Source of the DNA: VAXT01 sp963728535 | GTDB lineage: Bacteria > Actinomycetota > Thermoleophilia > Gaiellales > Gaiellaceae | DNA: 64,000 nucleotides | Direction of reading: 5' to 3' | Assembly: GCA_963728535.1 (NCBI GenBank) | Contig: CAVSKK010000001.1 | Location: forward strand, 2,542,001 to 2,606,000 | Shown here: piece by piece, positions 33,101 through 41,058 of the stretch | Layout: every line of letters begins with the position of its first letter | Position numbering within the stretch: position 1 is the first letter of the stretch | Position numbers and translations under genes: made by a program | Notes under the pieces: model-generated | What the model saw: the letters and a program-made list of their open reading frames with translations, nothing else | The model's database searches: none | What the model was told of the DNA's origin: nothing

Positions 33101-33386
33101 TGAGCTTGAACGTCGGTCCCGGGATCGACCCGTTGAAGGTCTCGGCGTGCGCCATGAGGCCGCCGGGCAGGCCAATGTCTTCGTTCGTCTCATTCGCGAC
33201 GATCGTCGTCTCGACGATGTCCGCGGCCGGATTCGTGTCCGTGACGAGCGGAATGTCGTAGGCGCTACCGCCTGAGGTTGCCCGCGCTGGGTCGCTCGCG
33301 CGTGAGATGAGAGCTGCGAGGAGCACGCACAACGTGACGAGCGCGAACAGCGAGGCTCGCCGAGGCTGCTGCCGAATCCGGGTCAT
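30174..33386 (-). CDS. Secreted multicopper oxidase fused to PKD-like repeats
   Basis: This 1070-residue protein has a signal peptide (about 10-36) and then a three-domain multicopper oxidase (about 40-650). All copper motifs are present: HWHG (116-119), WYHPHHH (155-161), HPYHLHG, and HCHIFFHATLGM with the type 1 Cys and Met. After it come a cadherin/PKD-like module (NPPTADADGPYATDEGT preceded by a VTNQ linker), further PKD-like repeats, and a helical C-terminal region of about 140 residues. The substrate (phenolics, Mn, Cu or bilirubin) is unknown. The ATG at 33386 follows GGAGGT. It is convergent with the CopC-CopD gene, a likely copper source. Confidence 0.9.
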   Translation of the reverse strand: MTRIRQQPRRASLFALVTLCVLLAALISRASDPARATSGGSAYDIPLVTDTNPAADIVETTIVANETNEDIGLPGGLMAHAETFNGSIPGPTFKLNVGDTVIVHFENDMSTITGIHWHGIELGNAMDGTPFTQNQVPAGGTFLYKFKITRPGIYWYHPHHHSSTNQVFKGLYGLILVTDPNEAAAAVNLPSAANTYPLVLSDTTVCKAPASGGDPSANDTQNYPVPSTLPWIGGGPLPLQNGPSPMDICETNPIDENGDDLPAGTTYQAGDIPAIQIHDGGAGTIINEGQTVLTNGKTVGSSSVDIAPGEGLRLPLINAATTRYMRLRLTDGPDPGDPIIPLVRVGGEGGLLDSAVVEGNATLPPPSGVFNTKYNLGEIVLPPGTRADVVAAIPPGSSGAATLWTEDYQRTGGGQGHPNGWTHTPTVPIMNLNITGSAGSYTIGDGTPIASLGTPLEVIPGATGGLLDPDGFMPTKLGLSLADDPQIKLGQAAPGPLGINGIFGTHDVTGDYADADHLGSTRYAAVGDILQLEVTNTTAAHHPYHLHGFSMQPISLTKASNPTYTWPYAEFRDNIDIPPGYTLTFRIHLTERTLADGTTTGGALGRWVFHCHIFFHATLGMLGELVVTDANGNEKPYVNANDTETAEVSPGDMATMTGTFSDPDGDAVTLSASVGTVTDEGGGTWSWTHTAMTSEFVYITATDTNGHKDQAVFRQLVTNQPPTADADGPYATDEGTGVALNATGSTDPNGDALTYDWDLDNDGLFDDATGVSPTFTPGDDGSFTISVKVTDPSAASDTDSSTVTVGNVPPTATIDESSAVLINGIPTIVAEAGVPTDFSGRTQDPGSDDLLATWDWGDATPDTATLYLNDAGFNPDPDPSPTNNPRDVTDNQSHTFGDACLYTTAFSSADDDSGLSPTDTVKVIVGGNALAAMKSDQWKEEFNHRDLSQFTDAELNCYLAIAAYASNVFNETRDASTITAALVVLRHKEPDFLTTEIRELDQELLAAWLNFANGGLSLAQLIDTNNDHIADTPFATVMTNAEAIRNNPLSTKNQLKDQRSLLQRVNDNKA

Positions 33387-33475
33387 CGTTACCTCCAACC
33401 CCCCCGGGTCTGGTAGCTGTGGACGAGCCGCGGTCGGGAGATTACCCTAGATTGACGCAGATTTAAAGAGATTCA

Positions 33476-34108
33476 CTACTCAGACTCATTCGCGAGCAGT
33501 TGTCGAACGCTCGGAGAGAGAGGGATATCCGCTCTCAATCCCGGAGAGGAGACGGGCGTGCCGAACGAGCTCAGGATCGGGACGACCCCGGCCCAGGTCT
33601 CGCGCTCGGCGTCCGGGGATTCGTCGTCGTCGGGAGGTCCGGTTCGAATCTTGGCCGACGCCTCGTCGACCGGCATCGCCAGGATCGCCGTCGCCTTGAG
33701 CTCCTGCGCGTTGGGGCCTCGAACCTCGGCCCATCGTCCCGGCAGGAGCTTTTCGGTGAAGGCCTCGAACGCCGTGAGCCGCTCGGCCTCGTCGTCTACG
33801 CGCTCGAACGTCCCGAACGCCATCACCGCCTCGTAGTTCGCCGAGTGCTCGAAGGCCGAGCGGGCGAGGACGAGCCCGTGGACGATGGTCACCGTCACGC
33901 AGGCAGCGGCTCCTTCGGCCAGGGCCCGCATCGCGCGGCTTGCTGTCGAGCCGTGGATGTAGAGCCTGTCGCCGAGGTGTGCGTAGAGCATCGGGATGCA
34001 ACACGGATCCTGCCCGTCGAAGAAGGCGACGTGGGCCAGCAGGCCGCGGCTCAAGACGCCGTCGATCGAGGCCCGGTCGTAGCGGCCCTTCGTCGGCCCG
34101 CGCCGCAC
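33476..34108 (-). CDS. Pyridoxamine 5'-phosphate oxidase-family flavin-binding protein
   Basis: The product has 210 residues. The family pattern YDRASIDGVLSRGLLAHVAF, GQDPCCIPMLYAHLGDRLYIHGSTASR, CVTVTIVHGLVLARSAFEHSANYEAVMAFG and a LLPGRWAEVR segment identify a PNPOx-like split-barrel FMN protein, similar to 5-nitroimidazole-resistance-type and COG3467 proteins. The frame is open much further upstream (to 35461), but that covers the LuxR-type gene. The GTG at 34108 (VRRGPTKGRYDR) fits the family N terminus. It lies 48 bases from the divergent regulator, which may control it. Confidence 0.82.
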   Translation of the reverse strand: MRRGPTKGRYDRASIDGVLSRGLLAHVAFFDGQDPCCIPMLYAHLGDRLYIHGSTASRAMRALAEGAAACVTVTIVHGLVLARSAFEHSANYEAVMAFGTFERVDDEAERLTAFEAFTEKLLPGRWAEVRGPNAQELKATAILAMPVDEASAKIRTGPPDDDESPDAERETWAGVVPILSSFGTPVSSPGLRADIPLSPSVRQLLANESE

Positions 34109-34156
34109 CCTCAGGCGATCCGAAACGTCGTGACGCGTCTGTGCCAAGGCTCCGCG

Positions 34157-35860
34157 ATGGTAGTCGCGCCCGACACGACGAGCGCAGCAACGGTGAGAAT
34201 GGCGGGTACGGTGAACCCGCAGGAAACGAGAGAGGGCAGCCTCGAACGCGGTCGTGAAGCCTTCGCCCAGCGGGCGTGGCTGGACGCCCACGCGGCGCTC
34301 TCTGAGGCCGACGGGGCGACGCCGCTGGGAGCAGAGGACCTCGAGCTGCTCGCAACCTCGGCGTCCATGGTCGGTCGCATGGACGAGTATCTGGCGCTCC
34401 TCGAGCGCGCCCATCACCTCTACGCAGGCGCCGGAGAGGAGCTTCGCGCCGCCCGGATGGCGGGTTGGATCGGGATGAACCTCGCGATTCGAGGCGAGAT
34501 GGGCCCCGCGGGCGGCTGGTTCGGCCGTTCGCAGCGCCTGGTCGAGGGCGTCGGCAAGGAGTGCGTCGAGCAGGGCTATCTGCTGGTGCCCGTCGCGTTC
34601 CAGCAGCAGGCGATGGGCGACTTCGACGCCTCGTACGACGCCGCGGCCGGCGCGACCGAGATCGGCCGGCGCTTCGGTGACGCAGACCTCTGCGCCCTCG
34701 CGGGGCACATCCAGGGTCTCGTACGCATCAAGCAGGGTCGGGTCGAGGAAGGCCTGGGCCTGCTCGACGAAGCGATGGTGGCGGTCATCGCGGGAGAGGT
34801 GTCGCCGGTGTTGAGCGGCGTCGTCTATTGCGGCGTGATCGCCTGTTGCGAAGAGGCGTTCGAGCCACGTCGCGCCCGTGAGTGGACCGACGCGCTCGCC
34901 CGCTGGTGCGGGCAGCAGCCGCAGATGGTGGCCTTCACTGGCAGGTGCCTCGCGCACCGCGCCGGGATCATGCAGCTGCACGGTGCGTGGCGAGACGCGC
35001 TCGAAGAGGCGCGGCTCGCGCGGGACCGTTGCGAGCAGGCGATGAATCGGGCCGCAACCGGCCAGGCGCTCTACCAGCAAGCTGAGCTGCTCCGCCTCCA
35101 GGGGGACTTCGCGGCGGCAGAGAAGGCATATCGGGACGCGAACGGCTACGGGCGGGAACCGCAGCCCGGCCTGGCGTTGCTGCGGCTCGCCCAGGGAGAT
35201 CTCGATGCAGCGGCGGCGGCGATCCGGCGCGTGCTGAACGAGACCACCGAGCCGCTCCTCCGTGCCGCGCTCCTGCCTGCGTACGCAGAGATCATGCTCG
35301 CTGTCGGCGACAGCGAGGCGGCGCGCAGCGCCTCCACTGAGCTGGCGGAGATCTCGGTCCGCAGCGAGCGCGCCATGCTGGACGCGATCGCCGCCCATGC
35401 TCGAGGCGCAGTCGAGCTCGCCGAGGGCGATGCTCGAGCTGCCGTTGTGTCCCTGCGTCACGCGTGGCAGGTGTGGCAGGAGCTCGAGGCGCCGTATGAG
35501 GCGGCACGCACCCGCGTCCTCATCGGCCTCGCCTGTCGTGCCCTCGGGGACCAGGACTCAGCCGTGTGGGAGCTGGAGGCGGCCCGTAGCGCCTTCGAAC
35601 AGCTTGGCGCCGCACCTGACCTCACCCGTGTCGACACGCTCACGGGGCGCGCTGCGTCCGCCGGCACTCACGGGCTCAGTCCGCGCGAGCTGGAGGTGCT
35701 GCGCCTGGTCGCCGCCGGTAACACGAACCGGCAGATCGCCTCCGAGCTGGTCGTGAGCGAGCACACCGTCGCCCGGCACGTGCAGAACATCTTCACAAAG
35801 CTCGGCGTCTCGACGCGGACGGCCGCTACGGCGTTCGCCTTCGAGCGCGATCTGGTCTGA
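34157..35860 (+). CDS. LuxR-family transcriptional regulator with TPR-like sensor region
   Basis: The product has 567 residues. The first 480 residues are helical repeats of TPR type (for example YLALLERAHHLYAGAGEELR and ALYQQAELLRLQGDFAAAEKAY). The last 65 hold a LuxR/GerE helix-turn-helix: LSPRELEVLRLVAAGNTNR, then IASELVVSEHTVARHVQNIF. No Walker ATPase motif is present, unlike MalT/LAL proteins. ATGs at 34157 and 34199 are both plausible starts. TPR-LuxR proteins sense protein or small-molecule partners. Divergent orientation suggests the neighbouring flavin protein gene or the redox genes downstream as targets. Confidence 0.85.
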   Translation: MVVAPDTTSAATVRMAGTVNPQETREGSLERGREAFAQRAWLDAHAALSEADGATPLGAEDLELLATSASMVGRMDEYLALLERAHHLYAGAGEELRAARMAGWIGMNLAIRGEMGPAGGWFGRSQRLVEGVGKECVEQGYLLVPVAFQQQAMGDFDASYDAAAGATEIGRRFGDADLCALAGHIQGLVRIKQGRVEEGLGLLDEAMVAVIAGEVSPVLSGVVYCGVIACCEEAFEPRRAREWTDALARWCGQQPQMVAFTGRCLAHRAGIMQLHGAWRDALEEARLARDRCEQAMNRAATGQALYQQAELLRLQGDFAAAEKAYRDANGYGREPQPGLALLRLAQGDLDAAAAAIRRVLNETTEPLLRAALLPAYAEIMLAVGDSEAARSASTELAEISVRSERAMLDAIAAHARGAVELAEGDARAAVVSLRHAWQVWQELEAPYEAARTRVLIGLACRALGDQDSAVWELEAARSAFEQLGAAPDLTRVDTLTGRAASAGTHGLSPRELEVLRLVAAGNTNRQIASELVVSEHTVARHVQNIFTKLGVSTRTAATAFAFERDLV

Positions 35861-35985
35861 CGCGCGCCGCGTGGTCAGAAATGACCACGCGCTCGACCGG
35901 GGCAAATTGGCGGATTCGCGCGATGCGGGCCGGTTGATCGCTCCCTAGCCTGATCGTCATAGGTCATCGGCAAAAGGAGGCGAAC

Positions 35986-36261
35986 GTGGCTGTCGCACTG
36001 ATGGTGGAGAACCCATGGGGATCGCAGGAGGTCTACGAGCAGATCCGCGCTGAGCTCGGCCTGGAGAAACCGGCGGGAGGCATCTTCCACATCGCCGGGC
36101 CGAGCCCGAACGGAGGCTGGCGCGTGATCGAGGTGTGGGAGTCCGAGGAGGAGGCGAATCGGTTCTTCCAGGAGCGCTTCTTCCCGGCCCTGGAGGCGCT
36201 CGGCATCTCGGGCCCTCCGCCCAGGCGTGAGCTCTGGCCCGTGCACAACGCGATGAAGTAG
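35986..36261 (+). CDS. Small alpha/beta-barrel protein, 91 aa
   Basis: The protein is a short ferredoxin-like fold: MAVALMVENPWGSQEVYEQI, a GIFHIAGPSPNGGWRVIEVWES strand pair and an EEEANRFFQERFFPALEALG helix. This is the common pattern of small dimeric barrels related to antibiotic monooxygenases. A full AAAAGGAGG ribosome site precedes a GTG start at 35986, indicating strong translation. It begins a same-strand group with the flavin monooxygenase, a cupin and an FAD oxidase. A substrate-binding or accessory oxygenase role is plausible. Confidence 0.7.
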   Translation: MAVALMVENPWGSQEVYEQIRAELGLEKPAGGIFHIAGPSPNGGWRVIEVWESEEEANRFFQERFFPALEALGISGPPPRRELWPVHNAMK

Positions 36262-36298
36262 CCAACGACGACGCATGACCCCACGAGGAGGAATCGAG

Positions 36299-37423
36299 AT
36301 GAGCAAGCGCGACCCGGAGTTCTTCGAGACCGTGATCATCGGCGGAGGCCAGGCCGGCCTCACGGCCGGCTACTTCCTGTCGAAGCAGAATCGCCCGTTT
36401 GTGATCCTCGACGCGAACGAGCGGATCGGCGATGCCTGGCGCAAGCGGTGGGATTCGCTTCGCCTGTTCACCCCGGCCTGCTTCAGCTACCTGCCCGGCC
36501 TGCGGCTCTCGGCACCGGCCTGGTCGTTCGTGACGAAGGACGAGCTCGCCGACTATCTCGAAGGCTACGCCGAGCGTTTCGAGCTTCCCGTGCGGACGGC
36601 CATCACCGTCGACGGGCTTTCCAAGGTCGACGGCCGGTTCGTCATCTCGGCGGGTGAGAGTCGCTTCGAGGCGGAGAACGTGGTCGTCGCAACCGGGGCG
36701 CACCGGATCCCGAAGGTTCCGGGCTTCGCGCCCGAGCTCGATCCGAGGATCCGGCAGCTGCACTCTTCCGAGTACAAGAATCCGGCGCAGCTGCAAGAGG
36801 GGGACGTGCTCCTGGTCGGAGCCGGCAACTCGGGTGCCGAGATTGCCGCTGACCTCTGCTCGACGCATCGCTGCTGGCTCGCTGGCCCGAAGGTTGGCCA
36901 GATCCCGGTCCCACACGGCACGTTTCGTTCTCGGCTTGGCTTTCGCGCCTTCCGGTTCATGGGCCACCGCGTTCTGCGAAGGGACACGCGGATCGGCCGG
37001 AAGCTGGGGCTGAAGCTCCTCGCGAAGGCCGACCCGTTGATCCGGACCAGGCTGAAAGACCTCGCTGCGGCCGGCGTCGAGCACCTGCCCAGGGTCGTCG
37101 GAGTGCGGGACGGTCTCCCCGTGCTGGAGGACGACCGCGTCCTCGATGTCGCGAACGTCGTCTGGTGCACAGGGTTCAAGAACGAGTTCCCCTGGATCGA
37201 TCTCCAGGTGTTCGGCGACGACGGCCAGCCGTTGCACGACCGCGGGGTCGTCGAGTCCGAGCCCGGCCTCTACTTCCTCGGACTGGTCTTCCAGTACTCG
37301 TTCTCGTCGGACGTGCTCCCGGGTCGCGGGCGGGACGCCGAGTACATCGCAAGGCACATCGAAGCATCCGACGCGAAGGAGGCTCGGTCGCCGGCAGGCG
37401 CAATGGCCGGAGCGACTTCCTGA
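36299..37423 (+). CDS. Flavin-containing monooxygenase-like oxidoreductase
   Basis: The product has 374 residues. An FAD-binding Rossmann motif sits at the start (VIIGGGQAGLTAGYFLSKQ), followed by RWDSLRLFTPACFSYLPG, a pattern common to FMO-like and CzcO-type oxidoreductases. A second NADP-binding GAGNSGAEIAADL and a late VVWCTGFKNEFPWID (ATG-like motif) complete the two-dinucleotide layout. The ATG at 36299 follows GAGGAGGAA. It likely oxygenates a small organic or sulfur/nitrogen compound with NADPH. It is 37 bases after the small barrel protein gene. Confidence 0.85.
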   Translation: MSKRDPEFFETVIIGGGQAGLTAGYFLSKQNRPFVILDANERIGDAWRKRWDSLRLFTPACFSYLPGLRLSAPAWSFVTKDELADYLEGYAERFELPVRTAITVDGLSKVDGRFVISAGESRFEAENVVVATGAHRIPKVPGFAPELDPRIRQLHSSEYKNPAQLQEGDVLLVGAGNSGAEIAADLCSTHRCWLAGPKVGQIPVPHGTFRSRLGFRAFRFMGHRVLRRDTRIGRKLGLKLLAKADPLIRTRLKDLAAAGVEHLPRVVGVRDGLPVLEDDRVLDVANVVWCTGFKNEFPWIDLQVFGDDGQPLHDRGVVESEPGLYFLGLVFQYSFSSDVLPGRGRDAEYIARHIEASDAKEARSPAGAMAGATS

Positions 37424-37526
37424 ACGCCACAGGGGTCCCTGTTGGTAGTCGCCGCCTCGTGCTGTCACGATCTGCTCCATGGGTCCCGCAGTTCCGAACC
37501 CATCCGAGACCTGAAAGGAGCACGAG

Positions 37527-37904
37527 ATGCCCAAGGCGTCCAAGCAGACAGCCTCAGACTCGATGTCACTCGACGGGTACGAAGGTCACTTCGAGGAGCT
37601 CGGCGGCTATACGGTCGGCTTCGAGACCTACACCGCTGACGCTGACATGGCACCCTTCTTCGCCGGCCTCCCAGACGACCGGTGCCAGTGCCCGCACTTC
37701 GGCTACGTGATCGCGGGGAAGGTCAAATTCACCTTCACCGACGGGACCGAGGAGATCTACGAGACCGGTGACGCGTACCACGCCCCACCTGGGCATACCC
37801 CGACCCTGTACGCAGGCACGGAGATCGTCGAGTTCAGCCCCACCGAGCCGCTCCAGCAGACGATCGAAGTCGTGACCCGAAACATGGAGGCCGCCTCGGC
37901 ATGA
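37527..37904 (+). CDS. Small cupin-domain protein
   Basis: The product has 125 residues. A cupin barrel is suggested by PHFGYVIAGKVKFTFTDGTEEIY, GDAYHAPPGHTPTLYAGTEIVEFSP. The first motif lacks the usual HxH, with only one His (CPHFGYV). The second keeps GDAYHAPPGH. Metal binding may be partial. The ATG follows GAAAGGAGCACGAG. The gene lies between two flavoenzyme genes on the same strand. Cupins of this type may be small isomerases, sensors or dioxygenases, and function is unknown. Confidence 0.75.
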   Translation: MPKASKQTASDSMSLDGYEGHFEELGGYTVGFETYTADADMAPFFAGLPDDRCQCPHFGYVIAGKVKFTFTDGTEEIYETGDAYHAPPGHTPTLYAGTEIVEFSPTEPLQQTIEVVTRNMEAASA

Positions 37905-37965
37905 CGGGACCGACCCGCACCCCGGGCCAGTAGACGCCACGTACGAAAGAGAGGTATCCGAGACC

Positions 37966-39342
37966 GTGACTCCTGACTCCGCACTCCTCGCCGACCTCGC
38001 CGACCGGGTTTCCGGGTCTGTTCTGCTCCCTGAGGACGACGGCTACGACACGTCGCGCCGGGTCTTCAACGGCCTCATCGACCGTTCGCCTGCTGTGATC
38101 GTCCGCTGCCGAAGAGCAACCGACGTCGCTGCCGGCGTACGCTTCGCGCGGGCTGCAGGGCTCGACGTCTCGGTCCGCGGTGGTGGCCACAACGTCGCCG
38201 GGCGCGCCGTTGCCGACGATGCGGTGATGATCGACCTCGCTGAGATGAAGGGCACCGAGGTCGACGCCGAGGCTCGCACCGTTCGGGCCGAGGGTGGCCT
38301 CAACTGGAAGGAGCTCAACGGCGCCACAGCCGAGCATGGCCTCGCCGTTACCGGCGGCGTGATCTCGACGACGGGTATCGCCGGCCTCACCCTCGGCGGC
38401 GGGCTCGGCTGGCTGATGGCAAAGCACGGCCTCGCGGCGGACAACCTGCTGGCGGTCGAACTCGTCAACGCCGACGGCGACGTGCTGGAGGTGACCGAGG
38501 CCTCCGATCCCGACCTCTTCTGGGCCCTGCGCGGCGGCGGAGGCAACTTCGGGATCGCGACCACCTTTACGTACCGCCTGCATCCGCTGGAGATGGTGAC
38601 CGGAGGGCTGATCGCGCACCCAATCGACGCTGCGCCCGAGATGCTCCGCTTCTATCGCGACGCCGTCGCGGACTGCTCCGACGACCTGACCGTATTCGCC
38701 GCTCTGACGCACGCCCCCGACGGATCCGGCACGAAGCTCGCGGCCATGATTGTGTTCCACACGGGGGACCCTGATCAGGCCGAGCCGGACCTGGCGCCGT
38801 TCAAGACCTGGGGCTCGCCGCTGGTGGTCGAGGTCGGCCAGATGCCCTATCCCGTCATGAACACGCTCATCGACGACGGCTTTCCGGCCGGGATGCTGAA
38901 CTACTGGCTGTCGAGCTTCACGCGCGGCCTCCCCGATGGGCTGCTCGACACGATGGTCGAGCGCTTCGCGTCAGTGGCGTCACCGATGACCCCGATCATC
39001 CTCGAGCGCTTCCACGGTGCCGTGACGCGCGTCGGCGTGACGGACACCGCCGTGCCTCATCGTGCGGAGGGGTGGAACCTTCTGATCCCTTCCGTGTGGC
39101 TGGATCCCGCCGAGACGGACGAGAACATCGCGTGGACGCGAGAGACGCACCGTGCATTCGCTCCGCACCTCGAAGAGCGCCGGTGGCTCAACTATCTCGG
39201 CGACGACCAGGGAGACGACGCCGTGCGGGACGCCTACGGGCCGAACTACGAGCGTTTGGTCGAGCTCAAGCGGCGCTACGACCCCGAGAACGTCTTCCAC
39301 CACAACCACAACATTGATCCAGGACCCGTCAGGAGCTCGTGA
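37966..39342 (+). CDS. FAD-linked oxidase with berberine-bridge-type C terminus
   Basis: The 458-residue protein has the FAD-PCMH domain (about 35-205) with RGGGHNVAGRA, whose His is the usual covalent FAD attachment site, and GGVISTTGIAGLTLGGGLGWL. The family's second attachment Cys is absent there, so only single covalent flavin linkage is expected. A BBE-type C-terminal motif is NYLGDDQGDDAVRDAYGPNYERL, followed by YDPENVFHHNHNI. Such enzymes oxidise alcohols, sugars or secondary metabolites. The GTG at 37966 is used. The 3' end overlaps the convergent DUF1697 gene by 14 bases. Confidence 0.88.
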   Translation: MTPDSALLADLADRVSGSVLLPEDDGYDTSRRVFNGLIDRSPAVIVRCRRATDVAAGVRFARAAGLDVSVRGGGHNVAGRAVADDAVMIDLAEMKGTEVDAEARTVRAEGGLNWKELNGATAEHGLAVTGGVISTTGIAGLTLGGGLGWLMAKHGLAADNLLAVELVNADGDVLEVTEASDPDLFWALRGGGGNFGIATTFTYRLHPLEMVTGGLIAHPIDAAPEMLRFYRDAVADCSDDLTVFAALTHAPDGSGTKLAAMIVFHTGDPDQAEPDLAPFKTWGSPLVVEVGQMPYPVMNTLIDDGFPAGMLNYWLSSFTRGLPDGLLDTMVERFASVASPMTPIILERFHGAVTRVGVTDTAVPHRAEGWNLLIPSVWLDPAETDENIAWTRETHRAFAPHLEERRWLNYLGDDQGDDAVRDAYGPNYERLVELKRRYDPENVFHHNHNIDPGPVRSS

Positions 39343-39865
39343 GCTCGACTAGCTTGGTGACGGTGTTCCAGTTTCGGGTCGTGGCTGCGACGCCGAGTTG
39401 CTTTTCGAAGTAGGCGTTGGTGAGCTTCGACCTGCCGAAGCCGTTCGGGCAGTGGAGGTAGACCTGCTGCCCGACGACGCGGAACTCGTCGGGCGCCCCG
39501 AGCTCCGGGTCGAGCTTGCTGACTTTGGCCCGCGCCGGTTTCTCGGCCAGAAACGTCACGTGGAGCTTCGTCTGCTCCGTCTTGGCCTTGGCGAAGGGGT
39601 TCCCGCCGAGGACCTTGGTCAGTTGCGGCCGAGTCAGGACGACGACGGTCACGCTGAGGCCGAGGTCGCGGCGGATCCGTCGTTCGATTGCCCGGGTCAG
39701 CTTCTCCGCGCCGTCGGCGCTCTTGAAGACGACGTTGCCGCTTTGGACGTATGTCGTCACGTCTTCGGCTCCGAGGCCCTCGACCAGGGCTCGCAGATCC
39801 GCCATTGCGACTCGCTTCCTCGACCCGAGGTTGATCCCGCGTAGCAGCGCGACGTAGGTCTTCAT
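39329..39865 (-). CDS. DUF1697 family protein
   Basis: This 178-residue protein starts MKTYVALLRGINLGSRKRV, the hallmark of DUF1697, followed by ADLRALVEGLGAEDVTTYVQSGNVVF and a C-terminal TNAYFEKQLGVAATTRNWNTV. The family has an alpha/beta fold with no established function. The start at 39865 is fixed by the conserved N terminus. It lies 5 bases downstream of the rpmE stop on the same strand and may be cotranscribed with it. Confidence 0.9.
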   Translation of the reverse strand: MKTYVALLRGINLGSRKRVAMADLRALVEGLGAEDVTTYVQSGNVVFKSADGAEKLTRAIERRIRRDLGLSVTVVVLTRPQLTKVLGGNPFAKAKTEQTKLHVTFLAEKPARAKVSKLDPELGAPDEFRVVGQQVYLHCPNGFGRSKLTNAYFEKQLGVAATTRNWNTVTKLVELTSS

Positions 39866-39870
39866 GCCGG

Positions 39871-40074
39871 CTAGGCGGCGGCGAGAGCGCGGCGCCGCTC
39901 GAAGCGCTCGACCCGGCCGCCGCTCGCGGTCGTGCGTGAGCGTCCCGTGTAAGCCGGATGGCAGTTCGAGCAGACATCGACCGAGATCGCCTCGGCGGTC
40001 GAGCGAATATCGAAAGCCGCGCCGCATGAAGAACAGCGCGCGTCGATCAGATGCAGGTTGGGATGCTGCGTCAA
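39871..40074 (-). CDS. rpmE: 50S ribosomal protein L31
   Basis: The product has 67 residues. The L31 pattern is clear: HPNLHLIDARCSSCGAAFDI, then VDVCSNCHPAYTGRSR. The two CxxC motifs make this the zinc-binding form. The TTG start at 40074 is supported by AAGGAGG a few bases upstream. An in-frame upstream codon at 40116 would add unrelated residues. L31 bridges the ribosomal subunits. The zinc form is often replaced under zinc shortage by a paralogue lacking Cys. None is seen here. Confidence 0.9.
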   Translation of the reverse strand: MTQHPNLHLIDARCSSCGAAFDIRSTAEAISVDVCSNCHPAYTGRSRTTASGGRVERFERRRALAAA

Positions 40075-40242
40075 AGGTTCCTCCTTGGTGTCGGGCGGAC
40101 GGCCCGCTGAGGCCATCCAATAGGTAAAACGCTCTGCGCGTCGCGGGTGTTCCCACAGCTTCCGATGAGTTCTCGCCGCCGAGGCTGTCTAACCAGAAGG
40201 AAGCGCCAACTGTCCACCGTCAGCAGAAAGGACGATCACTCA

Positions 40243-40710
40243 ATGCAGAAGCTCATTCCATGCTTGTGGTTCGACACGCAAGGCGAAGACGCCGCGAACT
40301 TCTACACGTCCGTGTTCCCGAATTCGAAGATCCGCGAGATCGCTCGCTACGGCTCGGCTGGGCCGCGCGACGAAGGGACCGTCATGACCGTCAGCTTCGA
40401 GCTGGACGGGCAGGAGTTCGTGGCCCTGAACGGCGGGCCCGACTTCACGTTCAACGAGGCCGTCTCGTTCCAGGTCAGCTGCAAGGACCAGGAAGAGGTC
40501 GACGCCTACTGGAGCAAGCTCTCCGAGGGCGGGGAAGAAGGCCCCTGCGGTTGGCTGAAGGACAAGTTCGGTCTCTCGTGGCAGATCATCCCGACCGCCC
40601 TGCCCGAGCTGCTCAGGGACCCGGACGCCGACAAGGCGCAGCGCGTGATGGCGGCCATGCTGAAGATGCGAAAGATCGAGATCGCCGAGCTCGAGGAGGC
40701 AGCGGCGTAG
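40243..40710 (+). CDS. VOC/PhnB-like (3-demethylubiquinone methyltransferase-like) protein
   Basis: The product has 155 residues. MQKLIPCLWFDTQGEDAANFY, FPNSKI, DGQEFVALNGGPDFTFNEAVSF and GWLKDKFGLSWQIIP are typical of PhnB/YjdN-like glyoxalase-fold proteins. Despite a common name in databases, they are not proven methyltransferases. They bind small ligands or metals in homodimers. The ATG at 40243 follows GAAAGGA. The neighbours on the same strand include a YCII protein, but no pathway is evident. Confidence 0.88.
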   Translation: MQKLIPCLWFDTQGEDAANFYTSVFPNSKIREIARYGSAGPRDEGTVMTVSFELDGQEFVALNGGPDFTFNEAVSFQVSCKDQEEVDAYWSKLSEGGEEGPCGWLKDKFGLSWQIIPTALPELLRDPDADKAQRVMAAMLKMRKIEIAELEEAAA

Positions 40711-40747
40711 GAGTAAACCCGGCCAAGGCGTGTGGTAGAAGGCGACC

Positions 40748-41044
40748 GTGGCGATGTTCCTCGTCGTGCTCCGTCGCTCCGGGCCCGAGTGGGACCCGGC
40801 GCGGCCGCTGGAGGAGCAGTCCGGCTGGCCCGCGCACGCGTCCTTCATGGACGGGCTCGTGGATGACGGCTTCATCATCCTGGGCGGGCCGCTCGCCGAC
40901 GAGCAGCGCACTGCGCACGTCGTCGAGGCCGAGTCGGATGAGGCCGTCCGCGCCACGTTCGCGCGCGATCCGTGGAGCGAGACGCATCTTCTGGTCGACA
41001 CGATCGACCCGTGGACGATCCGGCTTGACGGGCGGCGCGCCTAG
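40748..41044 (+). CDS. YCII-domain protein
   Basis: A 98-residue ferredoxin-like protein: FLVVLRRSGPEWDPA, HASFMDGLVDDGFIILGGPL, VVEAESDEAVRATFARDPWS. The family is near-universal in actinobacteria, and some members act as small dehydrochlorinases or stress proteins. The His and Asp that may form the active site (HASFMD) are present. The GTG at 40748 lies 38 bases after the VOC gene. Function here is unknown. Confidence 0.8.
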   Translation: MAMFLVVLRRSGPEWDPARPLEEQSGWPAHASFMDGLVDDGFIILGGPLADEQRTAHVVEAESDEAVRATFARDPWSETHLLVDTIDPWTIRLDGRRA

Positions 41045-41058
41045 CCGAGTCGCGGCTG

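Noticed and set aside
33635..33660. GGTTCGAATC resembling a tRNA T-arm
   Set aside because: It lies inside the PNPOx-family coding region and lacks any cloverleaf.
33476..35461. A 661-codon minus-strand open frame
   Set aside because: Only its last 210 codons resemble a known family. The rest lies antisense to the TPR-LuxR gene and is low-complexity shadow coding of high-GC DNA.
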